A stretch of 47,761 nucleotides of DNA. It comes from Actinomycetes bacterium (GTDB taxonomy: Bacteria > Actinomycetota > Actinomycetes > JAHEKZ01). The DNA lies in assembly GCA_027118455.1 (NCBI GenBank), contig JAJAYZ010000061.1, forward strand, positions 1 to 47,761, read 5' to 3'. Below the pieces are notes generated by a model that searched no databases, had not been told where the DNA came from, and saw only the letters and a list, made by a program, of their open reading frames with translations. Made by a program: the position numbers and the translations under genes. Of the stretch, positions 18,168-28,369 are shown in pieces (position 1 is the first letter of the stretch; every line of letters begins with the position of its first letter).

Positions 18168-18333
18168 TGTGACATCATGCCAACCAGGTCATCGCGTACG
18201 CCGTTGGTGTGGCCAAAGCGGCCATCGGACGACCCACCGCCACCGTTGCCGATGCCGATGCCGATGGTGCCTATCACCTACCCTCTCTCAAAGGAATGGT
18301 GGTCGCCACGATCACCGGATTGGGGACGCGCGG

Positions 18334-20253
18334 GTGAAGTCATCGTCGGTGATCACGGGGGCCTTGACGGTGGCGATCGCCGCCACGTTGCCGGTACTCC
18401 TCCCCTCCGCCGCGTCGGATGACCTGGGTCCCACCGCCACCACCGCCCCCACTGCTACCGCTCGCCAGGCGCCGGGCCACCGACTGGTCATCAAACTCGC
18501 CTCTCCCGGGGTCACTGCGCGTGCCACCGCCTCCGCCGAAGCAGCGCGCGTCGCGGGTCAGGAACCTCAGCACCTCGGTGGTGGCTGGTACCTGCTGACC
18601 GGCGTCGACGACGTGCCAACCGCACGGGCGACACTCTCAGCCAGCTCGGGACTGCGCGCCGTCCAGGTCGATCATGTGCGTCACGCCTTTGGCGACCCCT
18701 ACTACAAGCGGTACCAGCCCTACCTGCGCGCCTCCATGGACGTCAACCAAGCGTGGCGGCGCAGCTCAGGGTATGGAGTCAAGGTCGCCATCGTCGACAC
18801 GGGTGTGGACCCGCGGCATGAGGACCTTCCCAAGCTGCTCAACGGGCACGACTTCGTCTCTGCCGACGGAAACGCTGACGACGGCAACGGTCACGGAACG
18901 TTCGTCGCCGGAGTCATCGCCGCCCAGCGCAACAACGGACGCGGCATCGCCGGCATCAGTCGGGCCTCGATCATGCCCGTACGCGTCCTCAACTCACGCG
19001 GCTTCGGCCGCGACTCCGACATCGCGCGCGGCATCCGCTGGGCCGCCGACGAGGGCGCCGACATCATCAACATGTCCCTCGGTGGCGGACGCAGCGGACG
19101 CCTGCTCAAGGACGCCGTCCGCTATGCCACAAACCACGGAAGCCTTGTGGTCGCCGCCAGCGGGAACAGCGGGGGAACGCAACCGATGTACCCAGCCGCC
19201 TATCCGCAGGTCATCGCTGTCGGCGCCACAGACATCCACGACCAGATGACGTGGTTCACCGACCACGGCCCCTGGCTCGATGTGGTGGCCCCTGGCGACG
19301 ACATCGCCTCGACTGTCCCCGGCAACAGGTACGCCGTTGGTGCCGGCACTTCGTTCTCCTCCCCGTTGGTCGCGGGTTCAGCTGCACTGGTGCTCTCCGA
19401 GCACCGCCGTTGGTCAGTCGAGCAGCTCAGGGCAGCGGTGCTGCGCGGTGCTGCAGATGCCGGCCCCGTTGGACCCGACCCGTTCACCGGTCTGGGCGTC
19501 CTCGACGTGGACGGCATGGTGGGCGGGTCGGCCAAAATCGCAGTCTCGAGCACCGGGCCGATCACCGGCACCGCGCCCAGCACAGCGCGCCCGCTCCGCA
19601 ACGACTCGATCGTTGCGGCGTCCAGCCCTGAAGGCACCGACCACTGGTTCCAACTCGACATCACCGCCCCCACCCGGGTGTCGGTCTCCGCAGCCACCCG
19701 CACGGCCAAGCGGGGCGTGCTGCGCGGCGATATCGAGTTGAGCCTCTACGACGCCTCGTTCGGCAGGCTCGACGTAGCCAACGCACGCTCAGGTTCGCGC
19801 ACAGAGACTGTGCGTGCCGTGGTCGACGACGCGGTCTACGTCAGGGTGCGCAACCTCAAAGACACCCGCTGGCCCTCGGCGGTCAACCTTGGCATAGACA
19901 CATCAACAGCCAGTGCCGGCAACGTCCAGTCCGGTGGTGCGCCCCGGCCAGCACTTCTCGGAGCGACACCAGTCCCTGAGTCGTACGGTGCCATGCGCTC
20001 TGCACCGATCGACCTGTTGCTCGGCGCGCAGGTCGCTCCGGGAAGCGTGGACTCTCGTTCGGTCCAGCTGATCGACGGCGAGACCGGTCTGCCTCTGGCC
20101 CGAACCGTCAACGTCGCCGGGAACACCTTGACGGTGACTCCCGATGCGGAACTGAGTGCGACGCGCAACTACGCCGCTGTCCTCAACGGGCTTCGGACTA
20201 CCGGGGGCCGAACCCTCGCCGACGTCCGTTCGGGATTCCGGACCGCCAGCTGA
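18334..20253 (+). CDS. Secreted S8 family subtilisin-like serine peptidase
   Basis: A 639-residue exported protease starting at GTG 18334; GGGGA lies about nine bases upstream, and the next residues VKSSSVITGALTVAIAATLP form a signal peptide. An upstream extension of the same frame (from 18109) is Arg/His-rich, antisense to the P1 peptidase, and rejected. The catalytic triad is D155 (VAIVDTGVDP), H187 (NGHGTFVAGV) and S340 (GTSFSSPLVAG), with the oxyanion Asn in AASGNSGG. A propeptide precedes the domain. A C-terminal beta-rich region includes a pre-peptidase-like domain (STGPITGTAP onward, with DHWFQLDIT) and a Big-like or similar end, probably for cell-surface or substrate interaction. Confidence 0.93.
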   Translation: MKSSSVITGALTVAIAATLPVLLPSAASDDLGPTATTAPTATARQAPGHRLVIKLASPGVTARATASAEAARVAGQEPQHLGGGWYLLTGVDDVPTARATLSASSGLRAVQVDHVRHAFGDPYYKRYQPYLRASMDVNQAWRRSSGYGVKVAIVDTGVDPRHEDLPKLLNGHDFVSADGNADDGNGHGTFVAGVIAAQRNNGRGIAGISRASIMPVRVLNSRGFGRDSDIARGIRWAADEGADIINMSLGGGRSGRLLKDAVRYATNHGSLVVAASGNSGGTQPMYPAAYPQVIAVGATDIHDQMTWFTDHGPWLDVVAPGDDIASTVPGNRYAVGAGTSFSSPLVAGSAALVLSEHRRWSVEQLRAAVLRGAADAGPVGPDPFTGLGVLDVDGMVGGSAKIAVSSTGPITGTAPSTARPLRNDSIVAASSPEGTDHWFQLDITAPTRVSVSAATRTAKRGVLRGDIELSLYDASFGRLDVANARSGSRTETVRAVVDDAVYVRVRNLKDTRWPSAVNLGIDTSTASAGNVQSGGAPRPALLGATPVPESYGAMRSAPIDLLLGAQVAPGSVDSRSVQLIDGETGLPLARTVNVAGNTLTVTPDAELSATRNYAAVLNGLRTTGGRTLADVRSGFRTAS

Positions 20254-20267
20254 CCATCGGCAGCACG

Positions 20268-20984
20268 TCACCAGGGGATGGGCTGCCGGTCCTCCCACAA
20301 CCTCCCGGTCTGCGCGCCCACAGCGTCTCGGGTGGCCAGCCAGACGATGGTGTCCGCGCCCTGCTCAGCCGATCGCGGTGCGTCAGGACCGCCCATGTCG
20401 GTGCGGCAATGAGCCGGGCACATCGCGTCGACCAACACCCCTCGTCGACCGAAGCCGGTCTCGGCCGCGAAGTTCAGGGTCAGGGCGTTCAACGCGGCCT
20501 TGCTCACTCGATAGGGCGCCAGCCCCCCAGCCAGGCCAGGACCGGTGAAGCGCCCCAAGCAAGCTGAGACATTCACCACTCGGCCACGCCGACGTTCGAC
20601 CATCGCAGGACCGAACTGGCCGATCAGATGGATGGCGCCGAAGAGGTTGACGTCGATCACCCGGCGCCACTCCTCCGGAGACGCACGCAGGGTCTTGGCC
20701 ATGCGGTCACTCATGACTCCGGCTGAGTTGACGACTAACTCAACCGGGCCGACTGCGGCGATCTCAGCCCCAAGCAGGGCGACGTCCGGGGGATCAGTGA
20801 CGTCGCAGACCTGGCCGATCACGTCATGGCCGGCACCCACCATCTCCTCGACCGCGCTCGCGACGCGAGAGGCGTCCTGACCAACGATGGCGACAGTGAA
20901 GCCCTGCTCGGCCAAGCCCACCGCTGCGGCTCGGCCGATCCCCCTGCTGCCGCCGGTGACGATGGCGATCCCTGAACCATCCAT
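20268..20984 (-). CDS. Short-chain dehydrogenase/reductase
   Basis: A 238-residue classical SDR with Rossmann cofactor motif TGGSRGIG at residues 10-17, NSAGV, catalytic Ser in VNVSACLG, and Tyr-x3-Lys in YRVSK. It uses NAD(P)(H). The substrate is not evident; the family includes 3-oxoacyl-ACP reductases and alcohol dehydrogenases. Divergent from kgd with about 126 bases between, so the two may share a regulatory region. The gene starts at ATG 20984. Confidence 0.92.
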   Translation of the reverse strand: MDGSGIAIVTGGSRGIGRAAAVGLAEQGFTVAIVGQDASRVASAVEEMVGAGHDVIGQVCDVTDPPDVALLGAEIAAVGPVELVVNSAGVMSDRMAKTLRASPEEWRRVIDVNLFGAIHLIGQFGPAMVERRRGRVVNVSACLGRFTGPGLAGGLAPYRVSKAALNALTLNFAAETGFGRRGVLVDAMCPAHCRTDMGGPDAPRSAEQGADTIVWLATRDAVGAQTGRLWEDRQPIPW

Positions 20985-21110
20985 CCCCCCACGGTCGGGG
21001 ACGAACCTGCGCCGCGCAAACGCGCGGGACGTCCGGCCCGGTGTCTTCGCTGCTGCGGGGATACGCTGACGGACGAGACGACGACGCCAGCGAGGGGTAG
21101 CAGCGCGAGG

Positions 21111-24100
21111 ATGACCACCCAGCAGCAGTCAGCAGGAGCACAGTTCGGGCCGAACCAGTGGCTCGTTGACGAGTTGTACCAGCAGTACCTCGCCGACCCA
21201 GACGCGGTCGACCCAGCCTGGCACGGGTTCTTCGAGGACTACCGCCCCGGCGACGGCACCGGGGGCCCTGCAGCGGTGCCAGTGCCGCCCGCTGCCCCCG
21301 GGGCTATACACCTGGAGCCGGCGCCCGCCTCACCCCCCGCGCCGACTGTCGCCCCCGCACCACCGTCTGGTGTCCCGGCTGCACCGGCACCTGCTCCCGC
21401 AGCCCCGCCCACCGCACCCACGACCGTGGCCGAGGACGTCGACACCCAGGTGCTCCGCGGACCGGCAGCGCGCGTGGTCACCAACATGGAGGCATCGCTC
21501 GCAGTTCCCACCGCGACGAGTGTCCGGGCAATCCCGGCCAAGCTGCTGATCGACAACCGCACGGTGATCAACAACCACCTGCGTCGTAGCCGGGGCGGTA
21601 AGATCTCGTTCACCCATCTCATCGCCTGGGCGGTCGTGCAGGCCCTCAAAGCGATGCCAGCGATGAACGCCAGCTACGCCGAGCTCGACGGCAAGCCGGT
21701 GATCGCCCGCCCAGAGCGGATCAACCTCGGCCTGGCCATCGACCTCACCAAGCCCGACGGCACCCGCCAGTTGCTGGTGCCGGCAATCAGGGCTGCCGAT
21801 GCGATGGACTTCACCGGGTTCTGGTCGGCGTACGAAGACCTGATCCGCAAGGCCCGCGCCGGAAAGCTCAGCGTTGACGACTTCGTCGGCACGACGATCA
21901 GCCTCACCAACCCCGGCACGATCGGCACCGTCCACTCGGTGCCTCGCCTCATGCAGGGACAGGGGGCGATCGTCGGCGTCGGGGCACTTGAGTACCCGGC
22001 CGAGTACCAAGGGGCTTCCCCCGAGACGCTTGCCAGACTCGCCGTGAGTAAGACGCTGACGCTGACCTCGACCTACGACCACCGGATCATCCAGGGTGCT
22101 CAGTCCGGTGAGTTCCTCAAGCGAATCCACGCACTGCTGCTGGGCGATGACGACTTCTACGACGGCGTTTTCGCGGCGTTGCGGATCCCCTACGAGCCGA
22201 TCCGCTGGGTCAGCGACATCACCGCGTCCCACGAGGACGACATCAACAAGACCGCCCGTGTGCAAGAGCTGATCCACGCCTACCGGGTGCGCGGCCACCT
22301 GATGGCAGATACCGACCCCCTCGAGTACGAGCAGCGCCGACACCCCGATCTCGACCTCGTCAACCACGGCCTGACGCTCTGGGACCTCGACAGGGAGTTC
22401 GCGACCGGCGGCTTCGGTGGCGAACCGCTGATGTCGTTGCGCGACATCCTTGGAGTGCTGCGCGACTCGTACGCGCGCACCATCGGTATCGAGTACATGC
22501 ACATCCAAGACCCCGATCAGCGCGCGTGGATCCAGGCGCGATTCGAGCGTGGGCACAGCCGCCCCACTGCGGAGGAGCAGCTGCACATCCTCAGGCGCCT
22601 CAACGCCGCCGAAGCCTTCGAGGCGTTCCTGCAGACCAAGTACGTCGGTCAGAAGCGCTTCTCGCTCGAGGGCAGCGAGTCGGTGATCCCGTTGATCGAC
22701 GAGCTCATCACGTCCGCAGTGCAAGCCGGCCTCCACGAAGTCGCCATCGGCATGCCCCACCGCGGACGTCTGAACGTCTTGGCAAACATCGTCGGCAAGT
22801 CATACGGCCAGATCTTTCGCGAGTTCGAGGGCAACCTCGACCTCGAAGCCGTCCAGGGCTCTGGCGACGTCAAGTACCACCTCGGAGCCGAGGGTACGTT
22901 CACCGCGCCGGACGGCTCGACGATCAACGTCTCGCTGGTCTCGAACCCCAGCCACCTCGAAGCGGTCAGCCCGGTCCTGGAAGGGTTCGCCCGCGCCAAG
23001 CAGGACACCCTCGGTCTCGGCGAGTCCGGGTTCACCGTTTTGCCGGTGCTAATGCACGGGGACGCAGCTTTCGCCGGACAAGGAGTCGTCGCCGAGACGC
23101 TCGAGCTCTCGCAGTTGCGCGGATATCGCACCGGCGGAACCGTGCACGTCGTCGTCAACAACCAAGTCGGCTTCACCACGTCGCCAGCTGCCGCACGCTC
23201 CAGCGTCTACGCCACCGACGTGGCAAGGGCCGTCCAAGCCCCGATCTTCCACGTCAACGGCGACGACCCCGAAGCGGTCGTCCGCGTGGCGCAAGAGGCG
23301 TTTGAGTTCCGCCGTGCCTTCAAGAAGGACGTCGTCATCGACCTCGTCTGCTACCGCCGACGCGGACACAACGAGGCCGACGACCCATCGCTGACCCAGC
23401 CGCTCATGTACAACGTGATCGACACCAAGCGCTCAGCCCGCAAGCTGTACACCGAGGCGCTCATCGGGCGCGGTGACATCACCGTCGAAGAGGCCGAGGG
23501 CGCCCTGCGCAACTACCAGGAGCAGCTCGAGAAGGTATTCCGCGAGACGCGTGAGGCCGTCGAAAACACCGACGAGACGGTTGAGCCGGCCAGCGAGGTC
23601 GAGCAGCGCGGCGAGGTCACGTTGGCACCCCAGACGCCAGAACGGGATGTAATCACCGCCATCACCCGCGAGGCAGTGGACCGCGTCGTCCAGACTCAAC
23701 TCCAGCTGCCGGACGGCTTCACCGTGCACCCCAGGCTCGCGCCTCAGCTGCAACGGCGTGCGCAGATGGTGCAGGACGACACGATCGACTGGGCCATGGG
23801 TGAGACCTTGGCGATCGGCTCGGTGCTCAGCGACGGCATCTCGGTGCGGCTGGCCGGCCAGGACTCTCGTCGCGGCACCTTTGGACAGCGACACATGGTC
23901 ATCATCGACCGGAAGACCGGTTGGGCCTACAAGCCGCTGAAGCGCTGCTACGAGAGGGGCGCCAAGCTCTACGTCTACGACTCACCGTTGTCGGAGTTTG
24001 CGGCGATGGGCTTCGAGTACGGATACAGCGTCGCGCGCCCCGAGGCACTGGTGATGTGGGAGGCGCAGTTCGGCGACTTTGCCAGCGGTGCCCAGACGAT

Positions 24101-24809
24101 CATCGACGAGTTCCTCGCACCAGGTGAGCAGAAGTGGGGCCAGCAGTCCGGCTTGGTGCTGCTACTGCCACATGGCCACGAAGGTCAGGGCCCTGACCAC
24201 TCATCGGCCAGGATCGAGCGGTTCCTGCAGCTCTGTGCGCAGGACAACATGACCGTTGCCAACCTCACGACGCCGGCTAACTACTTCCACCTGTTGCGCT
24301 GGCAGGCGTTGTCGCCAGTGCGGCGTCCGCTTGTGGTCTTCACCCCGAAGTCGATGTTGCGACTCAAGGCGGCAGCCTCAGCCACCTCGGACTTCACCTC
24401 GGGGCACTTCAACCCGGTCTACCCAGACACCAACGAGTCGCTCACCGCCGACGGTGTCCGCCGTGTCCTGCTCTGCAGCGGCAAGGTCTACTACGACCTG
24501 CTGAAGTACCGCGAAGAGACCGAGCAGGCCGACACAGCGATCGTCCGGGTCGAGCGGCTCTACCCACTGCCGACCAACGAGACGTTCCGCGCCATCGCCA
24601 AGTACGGCCAGGCAGAGTTGCGCTGGGTTCAGGAAGAGCCGGCCAACCAGGGCGCCTGGCCCTTCATGGGGTTGGCCCTGACCGAGGCCATCGGCCAGCC
24701 GATCCGCCCGGTCTCGCGCCCAGCCAGTTCGGCGCCAGCAACCGGCTCTGCGCATGCCCACGACCGCGAGCAGCGGGCACTCGTCGAGCGCGCCTTCTCC
24801 GCTGGTTAA
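21111..24809 (+). CDS. kgd: Multifunctional 2-oxoglutarate decarboxylase/dehydrogenase (E1o-E2o fusion)
   Basis: A 1232-residue TCA-cycle enzyme typical of actinobacteria that joins E2o succinyltransferase and E1o functions in one chain. It works with a separate lipoylated E2 and Lpd. In order: N-terminal E1o helix ([20 protein letters not shown]), a Pro/Ala-rich linker (about 45-115), the E2o catalytic domain without a lipoyl domain, catalytic His324 in [11 protein letters not shown], then E1o from about 370, with [27 protein letters not shown] and NNQVGFTTS (thiamine diphosphate region). Length and order match mycobacterial Kgd. The ATG at 21111 has GAGG just upstream. In relatives, OdhI/GarA-type FHA proteins regulate it. 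Confidence 0.97.
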   Translation: MTTQQQSAGAQFGPNQWLVDELYQQYLADPDAVDPAWHGFFEDYRPGDGTGGPAAVPVPPAAPGAIHLEPAPASPPAPTVAPAPPSGVPAAPAPAPAAPPTAPTTVAEDVDTQVLRGPAARVVTNMEASLAVPTATSVRAIPAKLLIDNRTVINNHLRRSRGGKISFTHLIAWAVVQALKAMPAMNASYAELDGKPVIARPERINLGLAIDLTKPDGTRQLLVPAIRAADAMDFTGFWSAYEDLIRKARAGKLSVDDFVGTTISLTNPGTIGTVHSVPRLMQGQGAIVGVGALEYPAEYQGASPETLARLAVSKTLTLTSTYDHRIIQGAQSGEFLKRIHALLLGDDDFYDGVFAALRIPYEPIRWVSDITASHEDDINKTARVQELIHAYRVRGHLMADTDPLEYEQRRHPDLDLVNHGLTLWDLDREFATGGFGGEPLMSLRDILGVLRDSYARTIGIEYMHIQDPDQRAWIQARFERGHSRPTAEEQLHILRRLNAAEAFEAFLQTKYVGQKRFSLEGSESVIPLIDELITSAVQAGLHEVAIGMPHRGRLNVLANIVGKSYGQIFREFEGNLDLEAVQGSGDVKYHLGAEGTFTAPDGSTINVSLVSNPSHLEAVSPVLEGFARAKQDTLGLGESGFTVLPVLMHGDAAFAGQGVVAETLELSQLRGYRTGGTVHVVVNNQVGFTTSPAAARSSVYATDVARAVQAPIFHVNGDDPEAVVRVAQEAFEFRRAFKKDVVIDLVCYRRRGHNEADDPSLTQPLMYNVIDTKRSARKLYTEALIGRGDITVEEAEGALRNYQEQLEKVFRETREAVENTDETVEPASEVEQRGEVTLAPQTPERDVITAITREAVDRVVQTQLQLPDGFTVHPRLAPQLQRRAQMVQDDTIDWAMGETLAIGSVLSDGISVRLAGQDSRRGTFGQRHMVIIDRKTGWAYKPLKRCYERGAKLYVYDSPLSEFAAMGFEYGYSVARPEALVMWEAQFGDFASGAQTIIDEFLAPGEQKWGQQSGLVLLLPHGHEGQGPDHSSARIERFLQLCAQDNMTVANLTTPANYFHLLRWQALSPVRRPLVVFTPKSMLRLKAAASATSDFTSGHFNPVYPDTNESLTADGVRRVLLCSGKVYYDLLKYREETEQADTAIVRVERLYPLPTNETFRAIAKYGQAELRWVQEEPANQGAWPFMGLALTEAIGQPIRPVSRPASSAPATGSAHAHDREQRALVERAFSAG

Positions 24810-24819
24810 GGAGGACGCC

Positions 24820-24993
24820 TTGTACTTCACCGACCGCGGTATCGAGGAACTCTCGTCACGGCGCGGCGAAGAACAGGTCAGCCTTGCCTGGCTCGCCGAC
24901 CAGCTACAGGGCTTCGTCGACGTCAACCCCGACTTCGAGACCGCCATCGAGCGGTTCGCCACCTGGCTCGCCCGGCTCGACGACGAGGACTGA
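24820..24993 (+). CDS. Small DUF6104-like protein
   Basis: A 57-residue protein translated from a TTG start at 24820. AAGGAGG (24808-24814) overlaps the kgd stop and lies five bases from the TTG, which decides the start and shows translational coupling. The sequence YFTDRGIEELSSRRGEEQV, then LAWLADQLQGFVDVNPDFE, is acidic and helical. Such short genes commonly follow kgd in actinobacteria. No function is known; constant linkage suggests a role connected with the dehydrogenase. The sequence is too short for a domain call. Confidence 0.8.
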   Translation: MYFTDRGIEELSSRRGEEQVSLAWLADQLQGFVDVNPDFETAIERFATWLARLDDED

Positions 24994-25035
24994 CTGCCCT
25001 GGCTGGTCCCCCTGCCGAAGTCGCGTGAGATCGTC

Positions 25036-25041
25036 TATCTT
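25036..25041 (+). promoter_or_regulatory. Candidate -10 of the padR gene (leaderless)
   Basis: TATCTT ends eight bases before the ATG at 25049, so the likely transcription start falls at or beside the A of the ATG. No ribosome-binding site is present. No clear -35 is seen. Confidence 0.4.
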
Positions 25042-25048
25042 GTAGTGC

Positions 25049-25405
25049 ATGACACCAATCCCGGCCCAGTCGTCCAGCCAGTGGCTGCGCGGCGTCCTCG
25101 ACCTCTGCCTGTTGGCCGTTGTCGAGTACGAGCCGGCCTACGGCTACGAGATGACGACCCGACTGGCCGAGGCCGGGCTCGCCGTCGTCGCCGACGGCTC
25201 GATCTACCCAGCCCTCGGCCGGTTGGAGCGCGATGGCTTGGTGACCAGCTTTCGCGTCCCCAGTGAGGGCGGCCCGCCGCGCAAGTACTACGAGATCAGC
25301 ACTCCGGGACGGAAGGCCCTCGAACGTGGCCGACTGAACTGGGCTGAGTTCGCCACCGGCGTCGCCGGCGTCCTGCACTCCAAGCCCGCAAGCAAGAAGA
25401 GGTGA
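25049..25405 (+). CDS. PadR family transcriptional regulator
   Basis: A 118-residue winged-helix repressor of the PadR family. Typical parts are LDLCLLAVVEYEPAYGYEM (helix 1-2), VADGSIYPALGRLERDGLV (recognition helix and wing start), and GPPRKYYEISTPGRKALE (wing). The ATG at 25049 is nearly at the predicted transcription start (TATCTT at 25036-25041), so it is probably leaderless. Four bases after its stop begins the decayed membrane-protein gene, the usual arrangement in which PadR regulates its own operon and its partner is a DUF1700/HAAS-type membrane protein. Since the partner is broken, the effector of this regulator may be lost. Confidence 0.9.
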   Translation: MTPIPAQSSSQWLRGVLDLCLLAVVEYEPAYGYEMTTRLAEAGLAVVADGSIYPALGRLERDGLVTSFRVPSEGGPPRKYYEISTPGRKALERGRLNWAEFATGVAGVLHSKPASKKR

Positions 25406-25409
25406 CGTC

Positions 25410-26157
25410 ATGGATGACGTACTACGTCGATGCCGTAAGACGTGGCGACGCCTTGGGGTGTCCACCGACGCCACCGCATCGATGACCGATGAGCTGAGAG
25501 GTGACTTGCAGAGCGCCAGGGCAGACGGGATCACTGCGATGACCATGGTGGGCGGCGACCCCGACGGCTTCGCACGCTCATGGGCGGCATCGCGTGGACT
25601 GGTCCGGCCCAAGTGGCAGATCGCGTCCACAACGTTGGTCGCTGCGCTGGCGATGGTGCCCGGGGCGGCGATGATGCTGGTCGTGCCGTTGGCGGTGACG
25701 AGCAGCTGGTTCATCGAAATCTTCGACCCGACGCGCGCCTACTACCCAGGCTCTCGCGCAGGACGCGGCACGTCCGGGACCACCTACTGGGACTTGCCGA
25801 TGTGAGTCGTACTTGCCCTCTTCCGGCGTGGCGATAGCCGTCGGTTACACCGGTTGCGTTGCTCGCCACCTCCGCCTGGCTGCGTCGATGGTCTGACCCG
25901 GCGCGGCTCAGGACCGTTCGGCTGCTGGGGTGGACCTTGCCGATGGGCGCATTGGTTGCAGGGGTGGCCGCTTGAGCCTTCGACCAGATGTGGGGCCGCG
26001 GGATGGTCGACGGCCACACACCGCTATTCACCTCATGGCCCACCGTCTTCGTGGTGATCGTCGTGGCCGCTGTGGCTGGCACCAGAGCATGGGCGGTGCG
26101 CAGCGAGCGGCAAAAGCTCAGCGCAGCGCCGGAGCCGGTCGCGGCATTCGCCGATTA
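25410..26157 (+). pseudogene. Decayed multi-pass membrane protein, PadR partner
   Basis: The first part is an open frame to 25805 (131 residues) with a helical N-terminus (ASMTDELRGDLQSARADG, HAAS-like) and one membrane segment (LAMVPGAAMMLVVPLAVTS). After the TGA at 25803-25805, further membrane-protein text continues in other frames. These are VTPVALLATSAWLRRW, TLPMGALVAGVAA followed by a TGA at about 25973-25975, then WPTVFVVIVVAAVAGTRAWA ending in TAG at 26155-26157. Frameshift plus stop suggest a gene of about 250 residues that has decayed. AGAGGTG precedes the ATG at 25410. Confidence 0.65.
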
Positions 26158-26175
26158 GTCGGGCCAAAGGGCTCC

Positions 26176-26204
26176 TGGCGGGCAATCTTCCGGTCAGATA
26201 CAAT
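26176..26204 (+). promoter_or_regulatory. Candidate promoter of the DUF6421 operon
   Basis: TACAAT at 26199-26204 is five of six to the consensus -10. The expected -35 (TGGCGG at 26176-26181) is weak, so an activator may be needed. The leader of about 74 bases contains GAATCGCC twice (26215-26222 and 26246-26253) and a 6-bp hairpin TCAGTC/GACTGA (26225-26247). Confidence 0.45.
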
Positions 26205-26284
26205 GATCACCGTAGAATCGCCTCTCAGTCGGGCTGCATGAGACTGAATCGCCATCATGCCACAGCATTCTCCAGGGAGTGACC

Positions 26285-28369
26285 ATGTCCGTCGCCCGCC
26301 CAGCCTCCGTCCGCGTCCTCGTCGACGAGGCCCACCAGCAGGCATGGTCAATCCGCCCCGAGGTCGCTGCCCAGATGCAGCCAGCACACCCAGGGGACAG
26401 TTCGTACGCCAAGGCTGCAGAGCTGCTCCGCTGCCGCGACTTCGTCGTCGACGCACTGACGGAGGGACGCCTCACGTCGGACGCCCTCGCTGACGTCTCG
26501 GTTCTGGTCCTGCCGCACGCCAGCTCACCGAAGTTCGAGGCGACAACTGGTGTCGGCTCGGCCCGCTACGACGAGGCTGAGGTCGCCGCGATTCACGCGT
26601 TCGTCGCAGCCGGCGGCGGGCTCGTCATCTTGGCTGAGTCCGAGCAGGACAAGTACGACTCCAACCTCGCCGACATCGCCGCAAGCTTCGGCATCACTGT
26701 CGAGCACACCACCGTTCAGGACTACCAGCGCCACCACCAGGCACCGAGCTGGGTGGAGTCTGAGATCGGGACCGCCCACCCGCTGCTCACCGACGTCGAG
26801 AAACTGGTCTTCTATCGCGCCGGCGCGCTCAGCCCCACCGACGAGGTCACGGTCCTGGCTCGCTCCAGCAAGGCGGCTGCACCCCCGTCGGCCCCGCTGC
26901 TGGCAGCAACGACGGCCGGCAAGGGCAGAGTGGTCGTTGCCGCTGACTCCGATCTCTTCGGCGACGACTGCATCGACGCGTTCGACCACGCGCAACTGTG
27001 GGTCAACATGGCTTACTGGGCCGCACTGCCAACCTTCGCCTCGCAGGTCGACCACCACGACTCAGCTGGCGCTAGCGACCCGCACTGGACGGCGCTCAAG
27101 GCCGCCACCGAGGAACTCCGTAGCCTGCAGGCAGCCGACGCCACCGTCGACCTCGCCACCACACCGATAGAGCAGGTACGCACGATCGCCGGACGCATCG
27201 GCGCAGCGATAACTGGACTCACCCCGTACTTCCCCCACCAGACTGCGTACCTCGCACAGGTCGTTGTCGATCTCAGCGCGTGGATCGACGGCGGGTGCGG
27301 CAAGCCCAACTTCGGCCCCGCCCTGTCGCTGTTCCGCCCCGAACTACAGCGCGCCGACGGTGTCGAGCACCTCGCGTTCTTCCCGATGTACACCCCCAAC
27401 GGCTCACTCGACGTCGGTTTCGAGGCGCTCATCGTTCGCGTTCCGTGGCCAGACTGGATCGCCGAATTGGAGAATACCCAGTTCGCAAACGAGAAGTTTG
27501 TGCCGGTTCACCTCGTCGACAACACCGCTGGCTACGACAGCGAGTGCGCAGTCTTCTTCCCCGAGACGGTCAGCGTCGTCGGTGAAGCCGCCAACACCTT
27601 TGGCGGCATCTTCTGTGACCGTGAGGCAGCCCGCTACCAGCGAGTTGTCGGTGAAGCCGTACAGATCACCGGCCTCGAGCTACCGCCAGCCATCTCAGCG
27701 CTGCTCGCCAGTGAGCCGATGACCCGCGACATGTTCGAGCTGTGGGACCTCATTCACGATCGGGCCCACAGCCACGGCGAGCTGCCCTTCGATCCGTTCA
27801 TGATTCGTCAGCGTCTTCCCTTCTGGATGTACTCCCTCGAAGAGTTGCGTTGCGACCTCACGGCCTTCCACCAGGCCGGCGAGATTTCCGGCGAATTCCC
27901 GTTCGCCGAGTATGTGCACTACGGCGTCCTGTTTGACCGGCTCTTCCGCTTCCCGCTCACCGGCGGTCGGGTTCGCAACTACGACGGTCTGGCCGGTCAG
28001 GTTCTCTTCGGGCACCTACACAGCAACGGCATTCTCACCTGGCGCAACAACACACTGACCATCGACTGGGCCAGCCTGCCCGAGGGTGTCAACGAACTGC
28101 GCCTGGAGATCGAGGCGCTCTACCGCACCGGCATCAACAGCTCGAAGGTGCGTTACTGGATCGCCGCTCACGACCTCGTGAGCAAATACGTCCAGCCGAA
28201 CCTCGGGTCGCAGTGGACGCCGGAAGCCCGGGCCGGACGCGACGAGGCCGACCACAAAGCCTGGGTCAACCTCGTGAACCCTGACGAGTTTCCGCTGAGC
28301 ATGTTCTACCAATCACTGCGAGCCAAGCTGCTCCCGACGATCGAGTCAACGCGCAGGGCTGCCGCGTGA
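26285..28369 (+). CDS. DUF6421 family protein
   Basis: A 694-residue protein of the actinobacterial DUF6421 family, no known activity. The first 250 residues resemble a glutamine-amidotransferase-like Rossmann domain (VLVDEAHQQAWSIRP, FVAAGGGLVILAE, GKGRVVVAADSDLFGDD), as in DUF4350-like segments. The rest is unique: EHLAFFPMYTPNGSLDVGFE, ELWDLIHDRAHSHGELPFDP, and LLPTIESTRR. The HDRAHSHGE segment holds clustered His and acidic residues that could bind metal. I choose ATG 26285 because GGGAG is spaced well from it; a GTG two codons upstream is the alternative. The stop overlaps the next gene by 4 bp (GTGA), so the four-gene operon is coupled. Confidence 0.85.
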   Translation: MSVARPASVRVLVDEAHQQAWSIRPEVAAQMQPAHPGDSSYAKAAELLRCRDFVVDALTEGRLTSDALADVSVLVLPHASSPKFEATTGVGSARYDEAEVAAIHAFVAAGGGLVILAESEQDKYDSNLADIAASFGITVEHTTVQDYQRHHQAPSWVESEIGTAHPLLTDVEKLVFYRAGALSPTDEVTVLARSSKAAAPPSAPLLAATTAGKGRVVVAADSDLFGDDCIDAFDHAQLWVNMAYWAALPTFASQVDHHDSAGASDPHWTALKAATEELRSLQAADATVDLATTPIEQVRTIAGRIGAAITGLTPYFPHQTAYLAQVVVDLSAWIDGGCGKPNFGPALSLFRPELQRADGVEHLAFFPMYTPNGSLDVGFEALIVRVPWPDWIAELENTQFANEKFVPVHLVDNTAGYDSECAVFFPETVSVVGEAANTFGGIFCDREAARYQRVVGEAVQITGLELPPAISALLASEPMTRDMFELWDLIHDRAHSHGELPFDPFMIRQRLPFWMYSLEELRCDLTAFHQAGEISGEFPFAEYVHYGVLFDRLFRFPLTGGRVRNYDGLAGQVLFGHLHSNGILTWRNNTLTIDWASLPEGVNELRLEIEALYRTGINSSKVRYWIAAHDLVSKYVQPNLGSQWTPEARAGRDEADHKAWVNLVNPDEFPLSMFYQSLRAKLLPTIESTRRAAA

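Noticed and set aside
18241..18275. Short CCGATG tandem repeats before the subtilase
   Set aside because: Only three units, antisense to nothing essential, and explained by the shadow frame; no evidence of function.
18109..18333. N-terminal extension of the subtilase frame
   Set aside because: It is Arg/His/Cys-rich, overlaps the P1 peptidase start and precedes a clear signal peptide, so the GTG at 18334 is preferred.
21330..22760. 476-codon minus-strand open frame antisense to kgd
   Set aside because: It lies fully inside the kgd coding region, has no family-like text and is typical of antisense open frames in GC-rich DNA.
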